Made by a program: the position numbers and the translations under genes
NCBI RefSeq assembly: GCF_044389085.1
Contig: NZ_JBIRXP010000001.1
Coordinates: 434,001 to 498,000 of the forward strand
Direction of reading: 5' to 3'
From: Isoptericola sp044389085
GTDB lineage: Bacteria; Actinomycetota; Actinomycetes; Actinomycetales; Cellulomonadaceae
Length of the DNA stretch: 64,000 nt
Notes under the pieces: model-generated
Databases searched by the model: none
The model's input: only the letters and a program-made list of their open reading frames with translations
Told to the model about the DNA's origin: nothing
Shown: positions 48,906-57,112 of the stretch, piece after piece
Position numbering within the stretch: position 1 is the first letter of the stretch
How the letters are laid out: every line of letters begins with the position of its first letter

Positions 48906-49994
48906 ATGGTCACGGACGAGGCGACAGTGGCGGGCGCGACCGACGGCGCGACGGCGGCACCGCCGCGGCTGGCGATCGTCGGGTACGGGGGAGCGGGCCG
49001 GGAGATCCATGCCCGCCTGGCCGCGGAGGCCGGGCTGCCCGTCACGGCCGTCGTGACGCGCGACCCCGGACGGCGCAACCAGGCCGCGGGGGACTGGCCC
49101 GGGGCCAGGCTGGTGTCGGACCTGGACGAGCTGATCGCGGCTCGCCGCTCCTACGACCTGGTCGTCGTCGCCAGCCCCACCACCCTGCACGCCGAGCAGG
49201 CCGCGGCCCTCGCCCGCGCTGGGATCCCGTTCGTGCTCGACAAGCCGATCGGGCTCGACGCGCACCAGGCGCGCGCCGTCGTCGAGGAGGCGGCCGCCAC
49301 CGGCACCCCGTTCACCGTCTTCCAGAACCGGCGCTGGGACCCCGAGCAGCTCGCCCTGGTCAGCCTGCTCGACGCGGGAGAGCTGGGCGACGTGCACACG
49401 TTCGAGCGGCGGTGGGAGCGCTGGCGGCCGGTCCCGCGTCAGCGGTGGAAGGAGAACGACCCGGTCGGCGGCGGGCTGCTGCTCGACCTGGGCCCGCACC
49501 TCGTGGACTCGGCGACCCAGCTGTTCGGCCGTGTGGAGTCCGTCTGGGCGCAGACCCGCAGGCTCACGACGCCGACGGAGGACGACGTCTTCCTCGTGCT
49601 GCAGCACGAGGCCGGCGGGGGTCGCGCGGCGAGCCCGCACGGCGTGGTGTCGCGGCTCTGGGCGGGGTCGGTCGTCGGGGCGCCGGGCCCCCGCACCCGG
49701 GTGCTCGGGTCGCAGGGCGCCTATTTGGTCACGACGTTCGAGCAGGACGCCTCTCCGCTCGAGCCGCTGGACGACGACGCGCCCGAGGGCTCGGTGGGCT
49801 GGTTCACGCGCGGCCGCGATCGGAGGGCCGTGCCGGCGGCACCGGGTGGGCACGCGGACTTCTACCGGGCGCTGGGTCCGTGGTTGCACGGGGAGGAGCC
49901 CCCGCCCGTCGACCCCGCCGACGCGGTGCGCACCGCCGAGGTGCTGGACGCCGCCCGGGTGTCCGCCCGCGAAGGGCGTCGCGTCGCCCTCTGA
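48906..49994 (+). CDS. Gfo/Idh/MocA family oxidoreductase
   Basis: 362 residues. N-terminal Rossmann domain with V-G-Y-G-G-A-G-R at ~25, V-V-A-S-P-T-T-L-H near 90 and the catalytic-site E/D-K-P motif (L-D-K-P-I-G-L) at ~112. The C-terminal domain contains D-L-G-P-H-L-V-D-S, the usual substrate-binding His region. An NAD(P)-dependent sugar or inositol dehydrogenase is likely; substrate unknown. ATG 48906 is 7 nt after CACGAT; a second ATG at 48897 is possible. Confidence 0.88.
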   Translation: MVTDEATVAGATDGATAAPPRLAIVGYGGAGREIHARLAAEAGLPVTAVVTRDPGRRNQAAGDWPGARLVSDLDELIAARRSYDLVVVASPTTLHAEQAAALARAGIPFVLDKPIGLDAHQARAVVEEAAATGTPFTVFQNRRWDPEQLALVSLLDAGELGDVHTFERRWERWRPVPRQRWKENDPVGGGLLLDLGPHLVDSATQLFGRVESVWAQTRRLTTPTEDDVFLVLQHEAGGGRAASPHGVVSRLWAGSVVGAPGPRTRVLGSQGAYLVTTFEQDASPLEPLDDDAPEGSVGWFTRGRDRRAVPAAPGGHADFYRALGPWLHGEEPPPVDPADAVRTAEVLDAARVSAREGRRVAL

Positions 49995-50053
49995 GACCGC
50001 GTGCCTGTGGATGACGGCGACGGCCGGGCGCGCCGAGGGTGTTCGATGGCCGG

Positions 50054-51421
50054 GTGCCGACCGAGACGCTGCCGATCCCGACCGACGCCGGCGCGCGCGA
50101 CGCCCTCCTGGAACGGGTGCGCACGCTCACCTCGCTGCGCCACCCGTGCGTGGAGCCCGTGGTCGCCGCGGACGTGGGCGACGACGGGAGCCTTGTGCTG
50201 CGGCGCGGGGGCGGGGCGACCGACCTCCCCACCGTGCTCGCCGTCCGAGGACGGCTCACGTCACGGGAGGCGTCGGGCGTCCTCGTCGCGGTCGCCCGGG
50301 GGCTCGCCGCGTTGCACAGCGCGGACCTGAGGCAGGGGAGCCTGCGGGCCCAGGACGTGGTGCTCGCCCCCGGCGGGGACGCGCTCCTGCGACCGCGTGC
50401 CGCGCCGGGCGGGGGCTCCCCGGACGGGGTCGGCGCCGACGGAGGCGAGTCCGACCCCGTGGCCGGCGAGGCGGGGGACGTGCACGCCCTCGCGACGCTC
50501 GTCGCCGAGCTGCTCGGCGACCGCAGCGACGACGACGCGGTCGCGCTGCGGGCCGTCCTCGCCCCGGCGTCCGCGCCGGACCCGCGGGTGCGTCCCGAGG
50601 CGGGCACGCTCGCGGCCCAGGCCGACGCCGCCGTGCCGGGCGAGCCCGTGCGCCTGCCCGAGCCGGCCGCGCTCGCGGCGGCGTCCCTCGGACGGCGGCC
50701 CCCTACGCCGGAGGCAGGACAGGGGCCCGCGTCGGCGGCGGGAGGGCGGGGCCGGCGCCGAGCCGTCCGGCACACGGACGGTCGCGCCGTCGGGCGACCG
50801 CCGAGCAGGTCGTCGCGCCGCCTCCTGCCGTCCCGGCGTGCCCTTCGCCCGCGGCGGGCGCTCGGCGTCGTCAGCGTGGTCGGCGCGGTCGGGGTGGTCG
50901 GGGTGCTGACGGCCGTCGCCCTCCAGGTGCAGGGCCCCGGGGACGCGGCCGGTCCCGGTGCCGGGCCGGGGGAGAGCGTGGGGCAGGGGGCCGTGACCGC
51001 GCAGGACGCGGCGTCACCGGCGGCGCCGGACCCCACGCAGGAGCGCGCAGACCCCGCGTCCGCGGCCGCGGAGCTCACCCGCCGCCGCGTCGTGCTGCTC
51101 GCCGACGGGGCGACGGACTGCGGGGCGCTGGGCGCCGTGGACCTGCCCGGGTCGGCGGCCCACGAGGCCGACGCCGCGCTGCTCGAGGAGGCGGAGCGCG
51201 CCGGTACGCGCGTGCGTGGCGCCGAGGCCCGGGTGGAGGGCGCGCGCGTCGAGCGGGACCTGGGCGACGAGGCGGACGTGGTCGTGCGCTACGTGGTCGG
51301 CGCCCACGAGCAGGTGGCCGCCGACGGCACCGTCACCGCGGTCCCCGCGACGGACGTGCGCTCCGCGACCCTGCGGCTCGCCTGGACGAGCGACGGCTGG
51401 CGGGTCGCCGAGGTGTCCTGA
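50054..51421 (+). CDS. Membrane-anchored pseudokinase-like protein
   Basis: About 455 residues. Residues 1-130 look like a Ser/Thr-kinase fold: T-S-L-R-H-P-C-V (helix C), R-G-L-A-A-L-H-S-A-D-L (helix E) and R-Q-G-S-L-R-A-Q-D-V-V-L where the catalytic H-R-D-x-K-x-x-N loop belongs. Asp, Lys and Asn of that loop and the DFG motif are absent, so catalysis is unlikely. A Pro/Ala/Arg-rich linker, one membrane helix (~270-292) and an extracellular ~140-residue domain follow. GTG 50054 is 6 nt after TTCGAT; GTG 50039 is an alternative. Known actinobacterial pseudokinases act as scaffolds, e.g. MviN in mycobacteria. Confidence 0.65.
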   Translation: MPTETLPIPTDAGARDALLERVRTLTSLRHPCVEPVVAADVGDDGSLVLRRGGGATDLPTVLAVRGRLTSREASGVLVAVARGLAALHSADLRQGSLRAQDVVLAPGGDALLRPRAAPGGGSPDGVGADGGESDPVAGEAGDVHALATLVAELLGDRSDDDAVALRAVLAPASAPDPRVRPEAGTLAAQADAAVPGEPVRLPEPAALAAASLGRRPPTPEAGQGPASAAGGRGRRRAVRHTDGRAVGRPPSRSSRRLLPSRRALRPRRALGVVSVVGAVGVVGVLTAVALQVQGPGDAAGPGAGPGESVGQGAVTAQDAASPAAPDPTQERADPASAAAELTRRRVVLLADGATDCGALGAVDLPGSAAHEADAALLEEAERAGTRVRGAEARVEGARVERDLGDEADVVVRYVVGAHEQVAADGTVTAVPATDVRSATLRLAWTSDGWRVAEVS

Positions 51422-51444
51422 CCCGGCTCCGGGTGCCGCCTCGA

Positions 51445-51486
51445 CGACGAAGGGCGTCCCGGCCGCAGCCGGGACGCCCTTCGTCG
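51445..51486. terminator. Bidirectional hairpin terminator
   Basis: Perfect 19-bp stem (CGACGAAGGGCGTCCCGGC with 51468-51486) and a CGCA loop, between the convergent pseudokinase and sucB genes. Confidence 0.8.
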
Positions 51487-51504
51487 GTCAGGGACGGGGA
51501 GCGG

Positions 51505-53292
51505 TCAGAGACCGACCTCGGCCTCGAACGCGCCCTCCTCGATGCGTGCCTTGATGGCGGTGAGGAACCGCGCGGCGTCCGCCCCGTCGACCAGGCGGTG
51601 GTCGTAGGAGAGGAACAGGTACGCGAACTGGCGGATGGCGATGGTCTCCTCGCCGTCCGGGCCCGTCACGACGGCCGGCTTCTTGGTGATCGTGCCGGTG
51701 CCGAGGATCGCGACCTGCCCGCCGGGGACGATCGGCGTGTCGATGAGCGCGCCGCCCGAACCGGTGTTCGTGATCGTGAAGGTCGCGCCGGACAGCTCGT
51801 CCGGGCCCACCTTGTTGGCCCGGGTGCGGGCACCCAGGTCGCCGATCTGCCGGGCGATGCCCGCCAGGTTGAGGTCGCCGGCGTTCTTGATGACCGGGAC
51901 GACCAGGCCGCGCTCGGTGTCGACGGCGATGCCGACGTTCTCCGCCGGGTGGTAGGTGATCTCGCCCTTGTCCTGGTCGATCGAGGCGTTGATCTTCGGG
52001 AACGCCTTGAGCGCCTCGACCGCGGCCAGCGTGTAGAACGGCAGGTAGGTGAGGTTCGCACCCTCGCGGGCCTTGAACGACTCCTTGGCCTTCGCGCGCA
52101 GCTTGGCGACCTTGGTGACGTCCACCTCGACCACGGTGGTGAGCTGGGCCTGCGTGTGCAGGGCCTCGACCATGCGCTCGGCGACGATCTTGCGCAGCCG
52201 CGACATCTTCTCCGTGGTGCCGCGCAGCGGGGAGACCGGCAGCGTGGCCGGAGCCTTGGCGGCCGGGGCCGCGGCGGGAGCGGCCGCAGCAGCGGGCGCG
52301 GGGGCGGCGGCCTTCTCGGCCGCGGCGAGCACGTCCTCCTTGCGGATGCGGCCGCCGACGCCGGTGCCCTGGATGGCCGAGACGTCCACGCCCTTCTCCG
52401 CGGCCAGCTTGCGCACCAGCGGCGTGAGGTAGGAGCCCTTGCCCGCCGCGGGAGCGGAGGCCGGGGCGGGGGCCGCCGGGGCGGCGGGAGCCGGAGCCTG
52501 GGCCGGAGCAGCGGGTGCGGGGGCCTTCGGGGTCTCGGCGGCCGGGGCCGGTGCAGCGGGCTGCTCCGGCTTCTCGGGGGCGCCCACGGGCTCGGGGGCC
52601 TTCGCCGGCTCGGGCTCGGCCGGCGCGGCGGGCGCGGCCGGGGCCGCGGCGCCGGAGCCGACGATCGCCAGGACGGCGCCGACCTCGACGGTCGCGTCCT
52701 CCTCGACGAGGAGCTGCTGCACGGTGCCCGCCACGGGCGACGGGATCTCGGTGTCGACCTTGTCGGTCGAGACCTCGAGCAGCGGCTCGTCGACCTCGAC
52801 CGAGTCGCCGACGGCCTTGAGCCAGCGGGTCACGGTGCCCTCGGTGACGGACTCGCCCAGCGCGGGCAGCGTCACCTCGGTGCCCTCGCCACCACCGGCG
52901 GCGGGAGCCTCGGCGGCGGGCGCCTCGGCGGCCGGGGCCTCCGGGGCAGGCTCGGGCTCGGCCGGGGCGGCGGGCTGCTCGGGCTCCGCGGGGGCCTCGG
53001 GCTCGGCGGCGGGGGCCTCGGCGGCCGGGGCGGCGTCGCCACCACCGGCACCGGAGCCGTCGCCGACGACGGCGAGGTTGGCGCCGACCTCGACGGTCTC
53101 GTCCTCCTCGACGAGGATCTGCTCGAGCACGCCGGCGACCGGCGAGGGGATCTCCGTGTCGACCTTGTCGGTCGAGACCTCCAGCAGGGGCTCGTCGACG
53201 GCGACGGTGTCGCCGACGGCCTTGAGCCATCGGGTGACGGTGCCCTCGGTGACGGACTCGCCGAGTGCAGGGAGCTGCACGTTCTCAGACAT
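51505..53292 (-). CDS. sucB: 2-oxoacid dehydrogenase E2 (dihydrolipoamide succinyl/acetyltransferase)
   Basis: 595 residues. Two lipoyl domains (~1-76 and ~137-212) each with the lipoylated Lys in S-T-D-K-V-D (K43, K178), Ala/Pro/Glu-rich linkers, an E1/E3-binding domain (~300-335) and the catalytic acyltransferase domain (~370-595) with H565-x-x-x-D569 in Y-D-H-R-L-V-D-G. Actinobacterial E2 serves pyruvate and often 2-oxoglutarate dehydrogenase complexes. LipB/LipA at 43670-45487 supply lipoate. No lpd gene lies between it and pepA. Confidence 0.95.
   Translation of the reverse strand: MSENVQLPALGESVTEGTVTRWLKAVGDTVAVDEPLLEVSTDKVDTEIPSPVAGVLEQILVEEDETVEVGANLAVVGDGSGAGGGDAAPAAEAPAAEPEAPAEPEQPAAPAEPEPAPEAPAAEAPAAEAPAAGGGEGTEVTLPALGESVTEGTVTRWLKAVGDSVEVDEPLLEVSTDKVDTEIPSPVAGTVQQLLVEEDATVEVGAVLAIVGSGAAAPAAPAAPAEPEPAKAPEPVGAPEKPEQPAAPAPAAETPKAPAPAAPAQAPAPAAPAAPAPASAPAAGKGSYLTPLVRKLAAEKGVDVSAIQGTGVGGRIRKEDVLAAAEKAAAPAPAAAAAPAAAPAAKAPATLPVSPLRGTTEKMSRLRKIVAERMVEALHTQAQLTTVVEVDVTKVAKLRAKAKESFKAREGANLTYLPFYTLAAVEALKAFPKINASIDQDKGEITYHPAENVGIAVDTERGLVVPVIKNAGDLNLAGIARQIGDLGARTRANKVGPDELSGATFTITNTGSGGALIDTPIVPGGQVAILGTGTITKKPAVVTGPDGEETIAIRQFAYLFLSYDHRLVDGADAARFLTAIKARIEEGAFEAEVGL
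52723..53280 (-). repeat. Internal duplication: two nearly identical lipoyl-domain segments in sucB
   Basis: Codons 5-55 (53128-53280) and 139-190 (52723-52878) encode almost the same peptide, from L-P-A-L-G-E-S-V to I-P-S-P-V-A-G, differing at very few residues. This reflects recent domain duplication or gene conversion and could mediate recombination. Confidence 0.85.
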
Positions 53293-53543
53293 GACCTGTG
53301 GAGTCTCCTTCGATCAGTGGGTCAGGCGACGAGCCGAGGCGAGCCGGTTTGCCGGCCCGCGACACATGGGGTTGCCGCGTTCTGGTCACTGCCTGCCATC
53401 TTGTCACCTCCACAGGGTGCGCCCCAATCGTTCGGGGGTCCGGGTTGGTGTGACGCTGGGTACACCTGACCGCCCCATGACCTCCAGGACACCTCCGGGC
53501 GGTCTCCTGACCGTGACGCCGACGGCGGAGGTAGTCTCGCGCC

Positions 53544-53888
53544 ATGTCGCTCAGGACCTCGCTGGGACGCCTGCTGGGCAGGTCGTCGTCGCCGGCCCCC
53601 GGTGCACCGCCGTCGTCGGGGTCGAGGGGCGAGACGATCGCCCACCTGCAGGAGTTCGTCCGCACCCGGGTGGGCGTGGAGGCCTACGTGGAACCGCCGA
53701 ACGCGCAGACCCCGACGACCGTCCTGCTGGTGGCGACGACGGGCGAGTGGACGCGTCGCCGGGTCCCGGACGAGCGGACCGGCTTCGAGGTGGCGCGGTC
53801 GCTGGGGGTGCCGGTCTACAACGTGCGGTTCACCGGCTACCCGCAGCGCATGCGCGACTGGACGTCGGCGCAGCGGCGCAAGCACTGA
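53544..53888 (+). CDS. Conserved small protein of unknown function
   Basis: 114 residues. A ~28-residue Ser/Pro/Arg-rich start precedes a compact domain: V-G-V-E-A-Y-V-E-P-P, T-T-V-L-L-V-A, G-E-W-T-R-R-R-V-P and Y-N-V-R-F-T-G-Y-P-Q-R-M-R-D-W. I recognise it as a conserved actinobacterial type without assigned function. TAGTCT ends 6 nt before the ATG (leaderless). The 250 bp before it hold only the sucB upstream region; no other gene seen there. Confidence 0.75.
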   Translation: MSLRTSLGRLLGRSSSPAPGAPPSSGSRGETIAHLQEFVRTRVGVEAYVEPPNAQTPTTVLLVATTGEWTRRRVPDERTGFEVARSLGVPVYNVRFTGYPQRMRDWTSAQRRKH

Positions 53889-53908
53889 GCAGGGCGGGCA
53901 GCAGCGGC

Positions 53909-54658
53909 ATGGACGGCGGCGGCGAGCGCTGGTCGGAGGTGGCCGACGCGTGGGCCGAGCTGTGGGGCTCGTTCGCCGCGCCGGTGTGGGAGCCGCTGCT
54001 CACCACGGCGCGGGTCGGCCCGGGAGCACGCGTGCTCGACGTCGGATGCGGCACCGGTGAGCTGGTCGGGCACCTCGTGCGCGCCGGCGCCGTCGCCGCG
54101 GGCGTCGACCCCGCCCCGGCGATGGCCGGCAGGGCGCGCGAGCGGAACCCCGGCGCGACGGTCCGGGAGGGCGACGTCGAGCACCTGCCGTTCGCCGACG
54201 ACTCCTTCGACGCGGTCCTCGCGGTCAACGCCCTGCAGTTCGCCGACGACGTCGACGACGCCCTGGCCGAGGTTGCCCGCGTGCTGGTCCCGGGCGGCCG
54301 GGTGGGGATCGCGAGCTGGGCGGAGGGCGCGCGCAACGACCTCGACGTCGTCGAGCGCGCCGTCGCCGCGGCCTACGAGGAGGACGTGCCGCCCGACGGC
54401 CCGCTGCGCGCGGCGGGCGGTCTCGAGGCGGCGCTCGCCGGCGGCGGCCTCGACGTCGTGGCCGCGGGCGTCGTCGACGTCCCCTGGGCCGTGCCCGACG
54501 ACGACCGCCTGGTGCGCGGCGTCCTGCTCGGCGAGGACGAGGCGACGATGGCCGAGCTGGCGCCGGCGGTGCTGACCGCCGCGGCACCGTTCCGCACCGC
54601 GGGCGGGGGCTACCGTCTGGCGAACGCGTTCCGGTGGGCGGTGGCACGCGCGACCTGA
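53909..54658 (+). CDS. Class I SAM-dependent methyltransferase
   Basis: 249 residues. SAM-binding motif I is V-L-D-V-G-C-G-T-G-E (~42-51), followed by the acidic motif G-V-D-P-A (~68) and E-G-D-V-E-H-L-P-F (~88), as in UbiE/Methyltransf_11 proteins. The central region has L-V-P-G-G-R-V-G-I-A-S-W. Substrate unknown; UbiE-like, small-molecule or lipid methylation all possible. 20 bp downstream of the preceding small gene, probably same transcript. Confidence 0.87.
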   Translation: MDGGGERWSEVADAWAELWGSFAAPVWEPLLTTARVGPGARVLDVGCGTGELVGHLVRAGAVAAGVDPAPAMAGRARERNPGATVREGDVEHLPFADDSFDAVLAVNALQFADDVDDALAEVARVLVPGGRVGIASWAEGARNDLDVVERAVAAAYEEDVPPDGPLRAAGGLEAALAGGGLDVVAAGVVDVPWAVPDDDRLVRGVLLGEDEATMAELAPAVLTAAAPFRTAGGGYRLANAFRWAVARAT

Positions 54659-54671
54659 GCCGACGCGACGA

Positions 54672-54701
54672 CGCCCGCCCACCGGGGACGGTGAGCGGGC
54701 G
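54672..54701. terminator. Hairpin terminator between methyltransferase and pepA
   Basis: 12-bp stem with one mismatch (CGCCCGCCCACC against GGTGAGCGGGCG), 6-nt loop, between convergent genes. Confidence 0.6.
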
Positions 54702-54722
54702 CCGTCGGCGTCGGGGGCGGCG

Positions 54723-56213
54723 TCAGGCGCCGGCGCGCCCCTCGAGGAACGCGAGCATCGTGCGCACGCCGACGCCGGTGCCGCCGGCGGGCGTGTACCC
54801 GAACGACGAGCCCTCGTTGTACGACGGACCGGCGATGTCGAGGTGCGCCCACGGGGTGTCACCGACGAACTCGGCGAGGAAGTGCGCCGCGAACAGCATG
54901 CCGCCCCAGCGGCTGGGGGCGGAGTTGACCATGTCGGCGACGGTGGACTTGAGGCCCGCCTTGAGCTCGGCGGGCATCGGCATCGGCCAGAACGGCTCGC
55001 CGGCGGCGTCGGCCGCGGCCTTGACCTCGTCACGCACCGCTTCGGTGCCCATGACGCCGGAGGTGCGGCTGCCGAGCGCGACCATCTGGGCGCCGGTGAG
55101 GGTCGCGATGTCCAGGACGACGTCGTGCCCGTCCTCGACGGCGGCGACGAGCCCGTCCGCCATGACCAGGCGGCCCTCGGCGTCGGTGTTCGTGACCTCG
55201 ACGGTCTTGCCGCCGCGGATGGTGATGACGTCGGCGGGGCGCTGGGCGTTGCCGCCCGGCATGTTCTCCGCGAGGCACAGGTATCCCGTCACGGCGACCG
55301 GCAGGCCCAGGCGCGCGGCCGCGAGGACCGTGTGCAGCACGGCGGCGGCGCCCGCCATGTCCGACTTCATGGTCGGCATGCTGGCCGGCGGCTTGAGCGA
55401 GATGCCGCCGGTGTCGAACGTGATGCCCTTGCCGACGATGGCGACCTTTTCGGTGGCCTTGGCGGGCGCGTACGACAGCTTCACGAGGCGCGGCCCGCGC
55501 GACGAGCCCTGACCCACGCCCACGAGGCCGCCGTAGCCGCCGGCCGCGAGCTGCTTGTCGTCGAGCACGGTGATCTTGACGCCCTTGACGCCCTTGGCCG
55601 CGGCGCGGGCCGCGTCGGCGAAGGCCGCCGGGTACAGCTCGTTCGGCGCGTCGTTGACCAGGTCGCGGGTGCCGTGCACGGCCGCGGCGAGCACCTCGGC
55701 GCGCGCGACCGCGGCCTTGGCACGCCCGGAACGCGAGAACGGCGTGACGACCTGGATGCTGCCGACGGCGCCCTTGGTGTCCTTGCCGGTGCGGTACCGC
55801 GTGTAGGAGTAGGCGCCGAGCAGCGCGCCCTCGACGACCGCGCCGAGCTCGTCCTCGTCCACCGCGGGCAGCGCCACGGCGACCGTGGCGGTCCCGGCGA
55901 GCTCCCGGCTGGCGGCGCCGGCCGCGGACCGCAGCACCTCGTGCGGGAACGTGCCGTCCGAGGCGCGCTCGCCGAGCCCGGCGAGGACGACGACGTCGGC
56001 GGCGACGCCGTCGCCGGCGGGCACGCGCCGCACCTCGTCGCGGGCGCCGCTGACCCCGAGGCGGGGGGCGAGGGTCTCGATCTGGCGCACGAAGGCCTCG
56101 GGCAGCTGGTCCGCGACGACGGCCACGCCGTCCGAGGTGGAGCACGTCCCGACGACGAGCGCGTCGACCTTGAGAGAGCTGGGATTCTTGCCGGTAAGGG
56201 TGAGGTCTGCCAC
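54723..56213 (-). CDS. pepA: Leucyl aminopeptidase (M17)
   Basis: 496 residues. Dinuclear-zinc cytosol aminopeptidase, releasing N-terminal residues; PepA proteins can also bind DNA. The signature N-T-D-A-E-G-R-L is at ~340, the metal-binding K in V-G-K-G-I-T-F-D-T-G-G and the second Lys region complete the site. GTG 56213 follows TAGCAT by 6 nt (leaderless). Divergent from the membrane protein gene at 56277. Confidence 0.96.
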   Translation of the reverse strand: MADLTLTGKNPSSLKVDALVVGTCSTSDGVAVVADQLPEAFVRQIETLAPRLGVSGARDEVRRVPAGDGVAADVVVLAGLGERASDGTFPHEVLRSAAGAASRELAGTATVAVALPAVDEDELGAVVEGALLGAYSYTRYRTGKDTKGAVGSIQVVTPFSRSGRAKAAVARAEVLAAAVHGTRDLVNDAPNELYPAAFADAARAAAKGVKGVKITVLDDKQLAAGGYGGLVGVGQGSSRGPRLVKLSYAPAKATEKVAIVGKGITFDTGGISLKPPASMPTMKSDMAGAAAVLHTVLAAARLGLPVAVTGYLCLAENMPGGNAQRPADVITIRGGKTVEVTNTDAEGRLVMADGLVAAVEDGHDVVLDIATLTGAQMVALGSRTSGVMGTEAVRDEVKAAADAAGEPFWPMPMPAELKAGLKSTVADMVNSAPSRWGGMLFAAHFLAEFVGDTPWAHLDIAGPSYNEGSSFGYTPAGGTGVGVRTMLAFLEGRAGA

Positions 56214-56276
56214 GCGCCGATGCTATCCCCGACCCGCGGCGGCCGTCGGGCGGCCGGCGGCCGGTAGTCTGCGGGC

Positions 56277-56636
56277 GTGGTCCTTCCCCTGCTCATCGTC
56301 GTCCTGCTGGCGTGCGCCGCGCTCGCCGGGTGGGCGCTGTGGTTCGTCGTCCAGGACCGCGCCGTGATCCTCAAGCAGCTCATCGGCGCCGCCGTCGTCG
56401 AGGCGCTCGTCGTCGTGCAGGCCGTGGTGGCCGGTGTCCTCATGGTCACGCGTGACCACCCGGTCGACGGGCCGCTGTTCTGGGGCTACGTCGCCACCGC
56501 GCTGGTGGTGCTGCCGATCGCGGCGATCTGGGCGTTCGCGGAGCGCACCAAGTGGTCGTCGGTGGTGCTGGCGGTCGCCGCCCTCACGGTGGCCTTCCTC
56601 GACTGGCGGCTCTGGCAGATCTGGGGGGCGGCATGA
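56277..56636 (+). CDS. Small membrane protein (four predicted helices)
   Basis: 119 residues, hydrophobic helices at ~3-25, ~36-56, ~70-88 and ~94-112. No recognised family. GTG 56277 is 6 nt after TAGTCT, so leaderless. Its stop overlaps the next start (ATGA), beginning a run of four coupled genes that ends with pyrD and a small protein. The lack of polar loops suggests a helper or sensor in the membrane; function unknown. Confidence 0.72.
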   Translation: MVLPLLIVVLLACAALAGWALWFVVQDRAVILKQLIGAAVVEALVVVQAVVAGVLMVTRDHPVDGPLFWGYVATALVVLPIAAIWAFAERTKWSSVVLAVAALTVAFLDWRLWQIWGAA

Positions 56637-57112
56637 GCGGCACCGCACCCGCCCCGGGCGGGCGGCGGACGGGCTCCGGCTTCGGCCGTCTGCTGGTCAC
56701 GGTCTACGGCATCCTCGCCTTCGCGGCGATCGGCCGGTCGTCGTACGAGCTGGCCACCAAGTTCTCCGAGGCGCCCGTCGCCTACTCCCTGTCCACCCTG
56801 TCCGCCGTGGTGTACGTGCTCGCGACCGTCGCGCTCGCCAAGGGCGGGCCGCGCTGGCGCGTCGTCGCCTGGGTGACCGTCGGCTTCGAGGCCGTCGGCG
56901 TGCTCGCGGTGGGCGCCGCCTCGGCGGCCTCACCCGACGTCTTCGGCGAGACGACCGTGTGGTCCGGCTTCGGCCAGGGCTACGGTTACGTGCCGCTCGT
57001 GCTGCCGTTCGTCGGGCTGTGGTGGCTGTGGCGCACCCGCCCGAGCGCGACGCCCGACGACGACGCCTCGACGAGGCCCGCGCCCGCAGCCCCCGACCCG
57101 GAGGTCCGATGA
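56633..57112 (+). CDS. Membrane protein of unknown function upstream of pyrD
   Basis: 159 residues. After ~18 polar residues come four predicted helices (~19-36, ~50-68, ~77-97, ~118-135) and a Pro/Asp-rich C-terminal tail. Resembles small uncharacterised actinobacterial membrane proteins commonly located before pyrD. ATGA overlaps on both sides show that its expression is tied to pyrD. Confidence 0.75.
   Translation: MSGTAPAPGGRRTGSGFGRLLVTVYGILAFAAIGRSSYELATKFSEAPVAYSLSTLSAVVYVLATVALAKGGPRWRVVAWVTVGFEAVGVLAVGAASAASPDVFGETTVWSGFGQGYGYVPLVLPFVGLWWLWRTRPSATPDDDASTRPAPAAPDPEVR

Noticed and set aside
52723..53280. CRISPR-like or tandem repeats in sucB
   Set aside because: The repeats are duplicated lipoyl domains and Ala/Pro linkers inside a coding sequence, without regular short spacers.
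49531..53469. 1312-codon open frame crossing the oxidoreductase, pseudokinase and sucB genes
   Set aside because: Runs out of frame over one gene set and antisense to sucB; low-complexity Arg/Gly/Ser translation without motifs.
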